Part shown: positions 22,638 to 34,023 of the stretch, one piece after another
Layout of the letters: each line of letters begins with the position of its first letter
Position numbering within the stretch: the first letter of the stretch is position 1
Assembly: GCA_033063855.1 (NCBI GenBank)
Contig: CP093829.1
Location: forward strand, 1,870,243-1,934,242
Source of the DNA: Smittia aterrima
Lineage: Eukaryota > Arthropoda > Insecta > Diptera > Chironomidae
Reading direction: 5' to 3'
DNA length: 64,000 nucleotides
Made by a program: the position numbers and the translations under genes
The notes under the pieces: generated by a model
Databases searched by the model: none
The model's input: only the letters and a program-made list of their open reading frames with translations
What the model was told of the DNA's origin: nothing

Positions 22638-25600
22638 CTACTCGTAAGAGCCATGCAAGCTATCAAGAGAAGCGTCAAGTGGGGAGCGCTGGAGGGAAAA
22701 GAGAGAAAACCAAATCAGAAACAAGGAAAGAATGATAATAAAAAAAAAACGTTGCGCAATCATGCAAAATGTGTGTGCGAGTCATAAAGATTAATCAACC
22801 GAGAGAGAAACAAGTCTTTAATCAACTCCTTACTTGGTTCACGATGTCTTGATATGCTGGCGAATGCATTTGATGCATTCCGTTGTTTTTCGAATCGGCA
22901 TGCATTGCGAGATCAGAAATCATTTTCCATGGTGGCTGGAACGAAGTTACTTCGAAGCCATGCAAATTAATCGGCGACTCGTCATTCCTCACGGGACTCG
23001 TGGCAACGAGTGGAACTCCATGCATTCGTCCGTAGCCAATTTGTTTCATCTCCTGGTGAAGTCACAAGTTAAAACTAAATGCAAAACTTTTTGGAAGTTG
23101 TTGTCTCACCTTCTCCTGCTCCATTTGAATCTTTAGAGCATTTGTCTTCTTGTTATGTTTGCATCGTTTGTTCTGGAACCAAACTCTAATGACTCTTGGT
23201 GATAGTCCCGTCATCTCAACGAGTTGTTCTTTCATCAATGCATCGGGCCTTGGATTTGCATTGAAAAAAGTGCTGTCGAATAAAAAATTATCAATCGAAT
23301 TAAAACCAAAACATTTTAATTGATCGGAAAAATTTGTCACTGTCTGGTTAATGAATCGAAATATTTGTGAAGCTTTCGTTGATTCTTCCCATAACAACAA
23401 ATTTTTCGTTATGCATCGGGTCTGCTGTGGCATGACGCTAATTGTTAGAACCAATTCTTACCTCAGCGTGTGCAACTGTTTCTCATTGAGTACCGTTCGG
23501 ACTCGCGTCTTCCCATCGCTCGATCCAGGTGGCTTGCCTCGAACTCGAACGTTCTTATGCGATCCTGACTCACTCTCCGATTCTGATTTGATTTTAAAGA
23601 AATAAAAGAAGAGAATGTGCGTTAAATCTTTGAATTGGGCCATAAAATCGAACAACTGCTCGAAAGTGCCTTTCGATAAGAGCTCGACAACGCCATTGCT
23701 TTCAAGAGCCATAAATCATAAAATTTGGAAATAAAGCAAGAGAACTACTTAGCCAGAACCATCAGCGCAAGTCAAGTCATTCACATGAGGAGACTCCTTC
23801 TGGCTTCAGTCCGGACATCCACAAAGCAAATCGCAACAATAAAGAGAAGAAATCAAAGAACCCAAAAGTGGATAATTTAGATAAGCGATGAATGAGAAAA
23901 ATTATTTTACGATCACTTGAAGCTCAAAGACCGATCTGCGACCAGACTGTGATGTGGAAAACCAGCAGCGCGAGATGTGGAAAGCAAATAAAAACACTTT
24001 GTCTTGATGGGATGGAAATAAATCATCGTGAACTGAAATTACTTTGACCTTTACTGACGTTCATCTTCTTTAGGGGAAAACTCGTGGAAATGAAACGATG
24101 GCGACTTTCGACTTTAAATTAAAGAAAATTCATTTCTCCAAGGTCAAATTCATCTTCTCAGTGAGTTTGTCCTACGCTACTGCTCAAGCTATTTCCTTTA
24201 CATGATCTTAAAATAATCTTAAGTAGCCACTTCAGAGTTTCTTGAAAAAAGAATTCTTTCTTATCAAGAGGAGACTTCCGCAACAAGCGAAAGAGTCGAA
24301 AGGAATGCAAAGTATTTCAAGCGATTCGAAAGTAGTTCAATCGTCAAATATTTCGGCGGAAAATGTTAAAAATATTTGAGTAGTTTTATGCTGTGCTGAT
24401 TGTGTAAATTGGCGGCTTCTCTTTGATAGGCGGCAAAGAAATCGTGAAAATTGAATTTTGGGCATTTCAGTGAAAGACAAAAGAGCCGCCAACTAATATC
24501 GTTTGTCAATAATGTTTCTCAGCCTGTCACCGATCAATAATTATCATCAATTACATAGATACGCAATACAATTAACGTCTGAAGTTAAAAAAAAATGTCT
24601 CTTACCCGACATTGAGCCAAATTCGCTGGAATTGTTGTTACTGCCGGAGCTATTGTTGGTGCTGGTTGTGTTTGTCGTTGTTGTTGTCACCGCTTGATTG
24701 CTTCCGTCTCGGAAATCAATTCCAGCAGTGTCAGCATCCGATTGTGCTAGTTTGTCAAGTGCATCGTTGTCCATCTTGCAGAAGAGCGTGTTGCCATCGC
24801 GAAGCGCAAATTCATCTCCTAGAGAAATACAAATTTATTAAAGAAATCCTTTGACAAAGGTGAGAGATTGAATGCTTACCTGGAATCAAATGACGTGAAC
24901 AAGCCGTACATCGAAAACACTCCAAATGGAAAATCTTCGATTTGGCCCTCATCACGAAATCGTTCTTGCTGAACGAGCATCCACATTTATCACATTTGGT
25001 GCCGAACAAACGAACATAATCTCGTTTGCAGTAAGTTTTTCCATCGCGAACGAAGCATGTGCAACTCTCGTCCAAGAACTGACGACATTCTTGGCACTTT
25101 AGACAAGCTGCGTGCCACTCGAGATCAGGCGCGACTTGAAGAATGTATTGGTCGAGGATCTGCCCTCCACAACCTACGCAGTGCGAGTAATTTTGTTTTT
25201 CTGTAAAGAGAGAAATCAGAGAATAGCAATTAATTACCGTGAGCCGGAATGATTGAAGATCAAAGCTCAGAAAATCCGAGAGAAGTTTTTCATCGTAAAT
25301 AATTAAAGCGCATTTTAATTGCCGACACGTAGCGCATTTCGCTCCAAATCCCTCTTGAAAGTTTTAAAATTTCTCCGAAGCGCAATAAATTTAAATGTTT
25401 AATGGCGGAAACCATCGAAGAAGTCACAGACTTTACCGAGAGCTATGAAAGAAAAAAAAACCGTTGAAAGTTTCTTTTTGGGAAGATCGAATTTAAATGA
25501 ATTTGACTTTATTTCCCTTCTGAAAGAAATTCGTAAGAACTGTCTCAGAAAAGAAAGCAACAAAATATTTTTAATGTTTTTAAATGAGAGATAACGCATC

Positions 25601-28600
25601 TCGAGAAGTGAACGAGCTGCTGAAAAATTGAGAACAAAGTCGTTGTCATGTTTGAGTTAACTACTTGAGTTAATTTTTTTTAGGAAATGTTCGCATTCGA
25701 GAAAAGTTTTCGTTTTTAATTAAAGTGAATCTTAAAGCTCTACGATCATAAATTATTCATTAAGCTTGAAGCAAATGACTTTAACGAGAGATTATTTTGG
25801 TTTGGTGAGACTTCTTGAACATGACAATTCTGTCGAAAAGCATTTAAATCCATTTGGCGATTGTGAGCTTAAGATTCGAGCTGATAACGAGTGAGATGAT
25901 GATTGCAACCAATCCAAAGTGCATTAATTAATTCAAGGATTTGCTGAGTATTTCGTGGGAAGCCGATCATCTTTTGGTGTGTTCAATGAGAATTTCTAAG
26001 AAGATTCATGAAGGGAAGTAATGACTTCGATTCACCGCCCTTTCCACTTTGCTAATGACAAATGATTCAAAGCACCGAAAGAAAGAGAAGAACACGGAAT
26101 TCGGTATGAAAAACAATTTTTTAATATGCAAAAGAGTCATTAAGAACGGAGACTTTTTCGAACATGGGTCCATGAATCGAACCGAACGACGAGAGGCAAA
26201 GAAGAAAGAAGCAACGACGAGATACCACAAATGAAAATCTTTACAGATTGTGTACATAAACTTGATTTTATCTCGTCGGCGAATCTTTAAAAGGAGCTTC
26301 GGAGTGTTGCTCTCCTTTACATTTCGATTTTTCTTCTTGCCTCGCTGTTCACTTCATCGCACGAAATCTCCAAGTCGTTGTCGGTTCCAGCGCTTTCCTC
26401 TCGTCTCTCTCGCGTCGATAAAGGTTTTTTGTTACGAGATATGGCCGAGAAGCATGTTGAATGCGCGGCTTAAAGACTCGCTATACGTGTTCTCAACTAC
26501 TGTTTAAGACTTCAATCATTCGGAGGTCTAAGGAGAAACATGGAAGACTTACACGAGACCAACTGATCTTAATCGTAAATTTCTTCTCTATCGGCTTTGT
26601 CTATTATTCTCGAAGAGCTTCGATTTATAAAGAAAGAAACTTGCTTATTTAACACTTCGACGTTTCGCATTTTAAAAATCGATTTGACTTTATTCGATTC
26701 CCTCTTCTCTAATTCTCTTCTCGCTACGTACATGCCAAGAAAGGTTTCATGCAAATGACATAAGAAGCTCAAGAATTCTGAGAAAACACTCGAGACTTCT
26801 TGGAAAAAGTGAGGCAACAAAGAAACGAGAAGAGGGAATCACCTCGGAGATCGCAAGCAAAGAGAAATTTTGGAATTTTATTTCAAAGGGTGAAAGGAAT
26901 CTCGCCTCTTGCCGCTATCTATCATCTTTCTCACCCGCCATCGATCTTGGGAATCGTCTCTTGATGATGTAATTAAATTAAATAAAGGATCATTAATTAC
27001 ACAAATAAAATAAACAGCTACAAAATATCATAAAAAGAAACCGGAGAAGAGAGGAACATCGCCGCGCGTCTGTAGATCTCCGTCGGATTGAAAAAAACAG
27101 AAACAACCGCGACACCAAAAGGCAGAAAGATCGGACTTCGGCGAACAAGAAGAAAAAGCTTCTTAATATATTCTAATTTTTATTTCATTTCAGCCGGCAT
27201 CATTATCACTTTTATATTGTCCTTCGCCTCGGTTTGTCTTTCATTCTTTCGCTCTCGACGAATTACATAAAATTAAAAATCATTCAATTTTGTTGATGCC
27301 GAAAACTTTGAACACGGAAGGAAACATTTTCTAAGAAAGTTGATTAGCAAGTTCAATGTAATTTCTATTTTCGTCAGTGTTGATCAACATTTTATAGATG
27401 AACGCAGTCAGGTAAGCACATGCGAGAAGGAATTCGTCATTCGCGCTTCTTTCTTTTCAATCTTCTTTTCGTTTTTTTTTGTTAATGACCATCGACGACA
27501 AAATTTCGGGTCGGGTTGTTCAGTTCTCTTAGTCATTCATTTGCCTAATGATAAATTACATGGTTTAGATCTCTTTTATTAGTTGTGTTAAACGAGGGTT
27601 GAATTTCTTTAAGGAAGCATCCGTCACGAGCTTAACAAGAAGCTGAAATATTTTATTTTTAAATTCTTTCGGTTCGACAACCCTGCGAGATGTCTTCCAA
27701 TAAATCTTGAATGAACAAGACGAAAACATTTCATTGACGAGCGCGACGATCTTCAAGCGGAAATATTTCTCTCTTTTCGATCGATTCTAAAGATGATTGT
27801 GGAGAAACTTTTACTGTCACGGAATTCTATTCGAGATGCCGACAAGACACCTACGAAGACGTCTCGTCTCGATCGTTGCCGAACGTAACAAGCCGGATTG
27901 TTTATGGTGCAAAAATGTTTCTTTATTTTATTATTTTCGACGCACCTTGTACACTGAACCAACCAGTTTTTTTTTCGCCGTAAGATGTTTCTTAATCATA
28001 ATATTTTCTGCTCCCCGCCATAACTTGTAATGTTTTTTCGTTGATCCGAAGAGCGAGAAATCATAAAACAGTGGCAGACTTTTGCGATGGAAACATGAAG
28101 GCTCTACAAGCAAACGAAGCAACTGCAAGTGTTCGTAAGCGGGCAGAAATTTATTAAAGTGTCGCTGTTAATTTTGATGTCGTTAAAAAGACGTAAACGA
28201 TGTTTGGGTTGGAAAATATCGCGAGGGCGACTACAAATGATTTATTATCCTTCGTTGGAATGTTATGAAAAAAAAACTAGTCACCCTTCCATCAAAATCT
28301 TGATCTTGAAATATCTCAACTTTAATTTGCATATCTTTTTGTAATTTGAATTATTTCCGTTTAACATTTTTCGCCAACTTCCCGTATCATAAATTAGACA
28401 ACTCATTCCATCAAAACTTTGATTCGAATCGATTAATGAAAGGCGCCAAGTCTTCAATTTTCTCTCCTGTGATATTTAAAATCGTTCACCGCAGATGCCG
28501 CAGACGATCCAGCAAATCAACGGGTTCAATTTTCGAAACCAATTTTCCCAATGACTCTAATAAGCTTCATTGTTCAGTATGAATTACTCTAATTCTACCA

Positions 28601-29386
28601 ACATTTGTTGATTCATTGAAATCTATTCAATGACCGGTGGTTAAACCCAGCAACAGCAAATTCATAAAAATAATTTTATTTGTCTTCGGATTTTCATTTC
28701 TCTTCCTTTCCTCGCCGGGCGCCTTCAAATCTGAACAACAAATCTTATCTTGACGCGACATTTTTTTATGACTTTGATCGTTTCTCTCGTTTCGGGTTGG
28801 TTCGACAGCCGTAACTTGAGAACGAGAGGCTTACGAGGATAGAAACTGAGAAACCACAAAGGAAAATGTTGAAGTTTATCGAGGAATTCTTTTTTTTTTA
28901 GGGTTTTGTTTGTCTTGAGGGATTTTTATCTGATGAGTCATTGCGAGGGAGTTCTTCACATTCTTTCAATTGATTTGTCATTTAAGAATGAGCTTTCCTT
29001 AGCAATTTCTTGTAGATCGGCCGAAGGGTGATAAAAAAGAAAATGCGAAGAAGGTAATGAGAGGGTAATTAGCATCGTTTGCGATGATCCGAGCAAGATA
29101 ATTGGATTACAAACGTCTTAACTAACTCGTTTCTAATGGCTTTTTGATTCTTTTACTTTTCGAATTGCATTGTCATAAACATTTTAACATTTTTGAATAG
29201 AAAACTTCACGGATTAACACGCTGAGTCCTTAACTTACTTATATTCGTCGCCAAAATCGGATGAATATCCTCTTGACAATCGACATGATGATTCATAATT
29301 AATGACGGCTGCACTAATCCGTTGCAAAAGGTGGTTTGATGAGGTGCGGGGTGAGCCAAGTGGCCACCGATCACTGCCATTACCAT
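22638..29386 (-). CDS. tup-like: Islet/tailup LIM-homeodomain protein, inverted copy C
   Basis: Seven exons on the minus strand: 29386-29239, 25200-24880, 24818-24606, 23582-23462, 23272-23110, 23052-22834 and 22688-22638. All are GT-AG and all phases match copy B; 411 aa. Exon 1 was found by its MVMA start and GLVQPSLIMNHH, shared with B, followed by a GTAAGT donor. LIM1 is residues 56-109, LIM2 118-172, a T/N/S-rich linker follows, and the homeodomain is 252-311. The segment EVTSFQPPWK is kept. Within the homeodomain, positions 17, 19 and 20 are S, F, F (R, C, Y in B) and 56-57 are HN (DK in B). The last exon follows a strong CCTCCAG acceptor and codes only RSPLDASLDSLHGSYE, so the canonical C-terminus is lost. 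It is probably a functional diverged paralogue. Confidence 0.93.
23583..24605 (-). other. Intron 3 of tup copy C
   Basis: A 1.0-kb intron at the same position and phase as intron 3 of copy B, and of nearly the same length. No coding signal is seen. Confidence 0.8.
25201..29238 (-). other. First intron of tup copy C (4.0 kb)
   Basis: Matches copy B intron 1 in position, phase (1) and approximate size. No exons are recognised within it. It is rich in TA/CG words and CATAAA-type hexamers, and is a likely location for regulatory elements. Confidence 0.75.
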
Positions 29387-29929
29387 TAAAGTTTCGTTAA
29401 CAGTTTCTGCCTAATTTTCACAAAAATATTTCCTTCGGTTGTCCTTTCAAATTCGCATTGCTTTAGTTTCTCGTTTCACTTTTTTGAAAACATTTTTGTT
29501 ATCGCTTCGCACCGAAATAAAATAAATTTTACACTTTGTTGCGAAAATGTTTTTAAATTGCGAAAAGCTGCACAACTCCCAGGCACTTTGTATTAATTAA
29601 AACTCATCAAATATTCAACGACGAACGCGCGATTCTGATTCTCGCGAGTGTGTGTGAGTGTTATTCGCGGATATTTTGTTGATGCTGCAGTCAAATCAAA
29701 TTTATTTTTGATTTTAACTTTGTCGCAAGATGAATTATTGAATCCTCCAAACTGCGCTCGTTTTATGATTTGATTTCACTAACGAGAAAATCGATTTTCC
29801 GATTTTGAACTTTTCCCCGTGAAATTCGGCGAAAATATTTTTCACAGAAATTTTTATTTTCGAGGATTTTAAACTTTCGTGTAGAAAAAAAAACTTTTAT
29901 CCGTTTTATTATTTATGGTTTAGTGTTTA

Positions 29930-29962
29930 TGTGTGTGTGTGTTTGATTCTCACATACACACA
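29930..29962. repeat. TG/CA hairpin upstream of tup copy C
   Basis: A TGTGTGTGTGTG run (29930-29941), a 9-nt loop, and CACATACACACA (29951-29962) form a 12-bp stem with one G-T pair, about 545 bp upstream of the copy C start codon. Confidence 0.8.
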
Positions 29963-32900
29963 GCAGCATCACCGTAGTTGCTTTTTCCGTGCGTTTCTCT
30001 CGCCTTTTTTTTTACGATGCAATTTTTATTTCGGTTGGAAGTCACACGAGAAGGGAGCAAGGAGCCAAAATGTAAATTTATTATCTTTGATGGCCGCAAA
30101 AAATTATATCGTGAGGAATTAATAACCTTCTTGCCCTGCCAGTCAACACTAAACTAAAAAACATTGAGAACAATTTTTCACAGCGATAATTTCATCCATC
30201 CGTCCCCCTTTCGTTACGTCGAGGCAGCTAGTCGCTCTCTTTGCTCAAACGATACGACCGAGTGTATGAGTGGAAGTGAAACAGAAAGCGAGAGCTCGAC
30301 GATTTCAATGTTTCGACGACCATAGTTCTCTTCGTCGATGTTGGGGTGGGTGTGTTGTCTGTTGTTTGGTGTGAGTCGAAATCGCTGCGCATGTTCTGTT
30401 GCCGTTCAACGATTGACAATGATTAAAGCTCTTTCCCTTCCACGAAAAACTCTTCGATTTTTCCTTTTCCTAAAATGGAACCTTTAAATCCTGACGCGGC
30501 GCAAAGTGAATTCGGCTTTTTCCTCGACATGGTGAAAAATGGTTAAAGTGAAACATTTTGCAAATCGATAACAACATTTACTTTCGTTTGAGCTTTGTGT
30601 CGGAACTTTAACTTTGAACTGCGAGTTTATTGATTTATCTACTGCGAGGAGCGGAGAGCTCATGATGAGTTAGAGAATAAATAATTTTGAGTGGAACAGA
30701 AAGTTCCATAAATATTCATATTTTATGATCTTCCCTCGCTTCCCTTCAAAATTTATCGCCTAAAAATGTTTCGTGAAACAAACATTTCCTCGCTTCGTCT
30801 TCCATTTTTCAAGAAAATTTATTTTCATTGAATTAAAATAAATTTCTATCAACGGAGGAGGAAAAATGTTTGTTGCTCTTCGCTTTTCTTTCGAACTTTT
30901 CTTAATGGAAAGGAAAATCTTCTCTCCTTTCGGAAAAAAAAATCCTAGAAGCTCGAAGAAGTGTCGGAGGGAGAAATGTGTTCATGTGTCTTAAGATTGT
31001 TTAAATTTAATTTCAGCCTCAGGATATCTCCTTCTCGAGTTTTCATCATAGCAAAGCGTAGAAGCGGAGAATATTCCATTGTTTACTTATTGCTTAGCTC
31101 CCGAAGCGACTCGGGAAGATGATTTTGAAGGAAAAGTTTAAACGAATAATCTCGGTTGAGGTTGGAAATTCAATCGCTGCTTTGACTTGTTTGTTATAAA
31201 TTAAAAATCTTAAGTTTACTGCTCGAGTTTCTATCGAAGAGAAATGTTTCCGAGAAACTACGAGACATTTCAGAAAATAAAGTTGTGAAGAGTCATTGGA
31301 AGGGATGATGCAATTGTCTGACATAAGCGATAGAAAATTATATTGAGCGAAGGGTTTTTCATGTCTTTAAACTTTAATGTCGGGATATTTCTCCCTTTAC
31401 GCATACAAAAGCATTTCCTTCAGTCCTTATTTAAAGTAGCGGATCGATATCCATTAGGAAAATTAAAAAAAAAACTCTTGTTTCCACTTTTTCTCCTTTT
31501 CCGCTTTCGTCGCTTTTGTGTGGTGAGTTACATCGACAAAGAGAATGAAGGAAACACGTTGCGTCTGAAAATAGACAAAAAGAATCTTCACAAATGTTTA
31601 TGCTTGAACTACATTAATTTTATGAAAATATTTATTTCATCTCTTCAAGGTTAAATAATTTTCCCTGAAATCAATTCAACTCATCGTCACATCTACGCTG
31701 ATTAATCTCGTACAAGTGCTGATAATGAGGTTAATCATGTGAAAATAATTTCGTTCCGGGTTGAAGTCAATGAAGCATCGACATTGCGAATAAACATTCG
31801 ATCATAAAAAAGAATCGCTTTCGATTGTCGCTAATAAATGTCGAGTGCGCTCGAAATGAGATTTCGAATCATAAATTATTGTGACATGCTTCGCGCCGTC
31901 CCCAGGCTACTTGTTGGCTTCGTTTCGGCTCTCGCTTTTGTCCCAAGCCATTGAACATAAATTTATTTATTATGAAAACACTTATGCTGCAATATTTTTC
32001 GCTTCTTTTCGTGACCAATCGATCGCACACTCATTGCCCGACGAGATGGAAAATATTTATGGATTTTCTTTTGTCGCAGGAATGTCAACACGCCGAAAAG
32101 GAGAGAGAGTCGAGACCGATTATTATAATTAATTGCTCAAGCACGAATGCCTCTTGATTCAACAGACTAATTGATTTAGCTGGTTGACTTGACGGTAAGT
32201 CAATTGTGATTGTTGTGACTCGCTTCGTCAAGTGGAAAGTGGCGATCAAATTAATTGGAAATTTTCTATGGCGCTCCGTTTAATTAAACTAAAGAGACAA
32301 GAAAAGATTTCATCATGGCGTTATTAATTGAAATTAACTTTCGATAAATTATTCATGCCGTGACAGTTCGATCGACCCGAGTCATCATAACTTCAGGGAT
32401 TATTGAGCAAATCTTTTATTCACAAGCAGTGATATCGAATAAAACTTGTGTTGCAGTATTTCATCCATAAAACTGCCACAATTTATTCGATTGAAATTTT
32501 AGTAGTTTTATTTATATATTTTATGAGTCGTAAAGTTTGATGTTAAGTTGCTGACTTTCGCATTTTTCGGTAGTGATCCGGATGCGGCTCAGGAGAGGCT
32601 CACATTCTCTAGAACTTCATTACAAAAATAATAATCGTTGACAACTTTATTGAAGCTTACGATACGAGTTTGAAAGTTTCAAAAAGCGAATAAGTTTGCT
32701 ACTTTGTTGTCAACTAATTTGCAAGCGCTGATCTAATCAACAACACGACGCATTTGATTTTAATTTAGTGTTCATCGTCACGCTGCATTCATATTTTCTT
32801 AATTATTTATCGCAACGTATTAAACATTATTTTCTCGTACGGATCGAAGTGCTAAGAGAAACATTGTGGCGAGCAGCACACATTATGCAAATGCCTTCCT

Positions 32901-34002
32901 CTCATGTTTTATTCACACGACACACACTCGACGTCTTAATCTTGAGAAAAGACTTTATTCATAATTCAAACTTTTAATCATTTTCCTTCGATGGCTGCAA
33001 TAATAATAATTTAAGTTTCTCAAAATTTATTATATAAATTGCAATAAATTGTAGCATTAGAGCAATTGGTTTTGCATTAGATCGCATCATAAATCTAGGG
33101 AAAGCGTATTAGCTTTGCAATGCATCAACTTTTGATATCAAAGCTTCTCAGAGTTCCTTATCTAAAAGAGCTTCTTCTATTTCAAATTTCTATAAACTGA
33201 TTCAACATCGAACACTCTCATCTCAAACCGCATTGCATTCAAGCTAAGTTGAATCACTAATTTGTCAGAAAGTTTTCGGAAACATCTGTCTAATCGGAGA
33301 ATCCATTAAAAAATATATTTCCAATAATGTGTAACGAGAACATTTTTATAATTTTTATGCGCGAGACCAATTTGAATTTTATGCATTTTATCTTTCTCCT
33401 TTGCTTGATAAAAATGCATCGAAATTTTGTGTTAGCGGCTGTTGTTGAATAAAGTAAAAGTCTGCTGGGCTCATAAGTTTCGAATGATTAAGTTGTAGAA
33501 GGAAGGGTGACTAGAAGTTCTTCCCAGATCTTTACAGCTCTAGACAATCATCCTACGCTAAGTGCTTCCCATAATAAACATTCCCTTATCCACTGAAATT
33601 CTACTTAGTTTTGCCCCGAGCTATTTACAAGCTGATAATAAAGAAGATTTGTCCATCTGCCTTCAAACGAATTTTTAAAATTCCTGCAAAGAGCATTCCA
33701 GACGAAAGTCAAATCCTGATAATCCAATATTTCAATTCTCATTGTCCGGGTAATGTCAAACTAATCACTGGCCGCATAACGATAGCTTTTTGTGTAATAA
33801 AAACTTCATAAAAGAACGAAAGTGCATTATGAATATTGAAACGTCGGGAGGACTGAATTCAATAAGTCGGACGATCATGATTTTGTGGTGTAGGCGCACC
33901 ATGAAGCACGATTATCCCCTTGCGATGTTGTTTTAGCATTTTTTTTTGCCATATGGCTTGACAGAGGGTTTTAAAATGTTTCCTTCCAACGAGGACGAGC
34001 TA

Positions 34003-34023
34003 GAGAGTGAGAGAGAGAGAGAG
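34003..34023 (+). repeat. GA dinucleotide tract
   Basis: Near-perfect GA repeat of about 21 bp within the gene-free region. It is a possible GAGA-factor or nucleosome-disfavouring site; no function is shown. Confidence 0.6.

Noticed and set aside
22822..22833. Copy C ending VNQVRS by reading into the intron
   Set aside because: GTAAGG at this point is the conserved exon-6 donor, and a strong CCTCCAG acceptor with an in-frame short exon lies downstream. It remains possible as an isoform.
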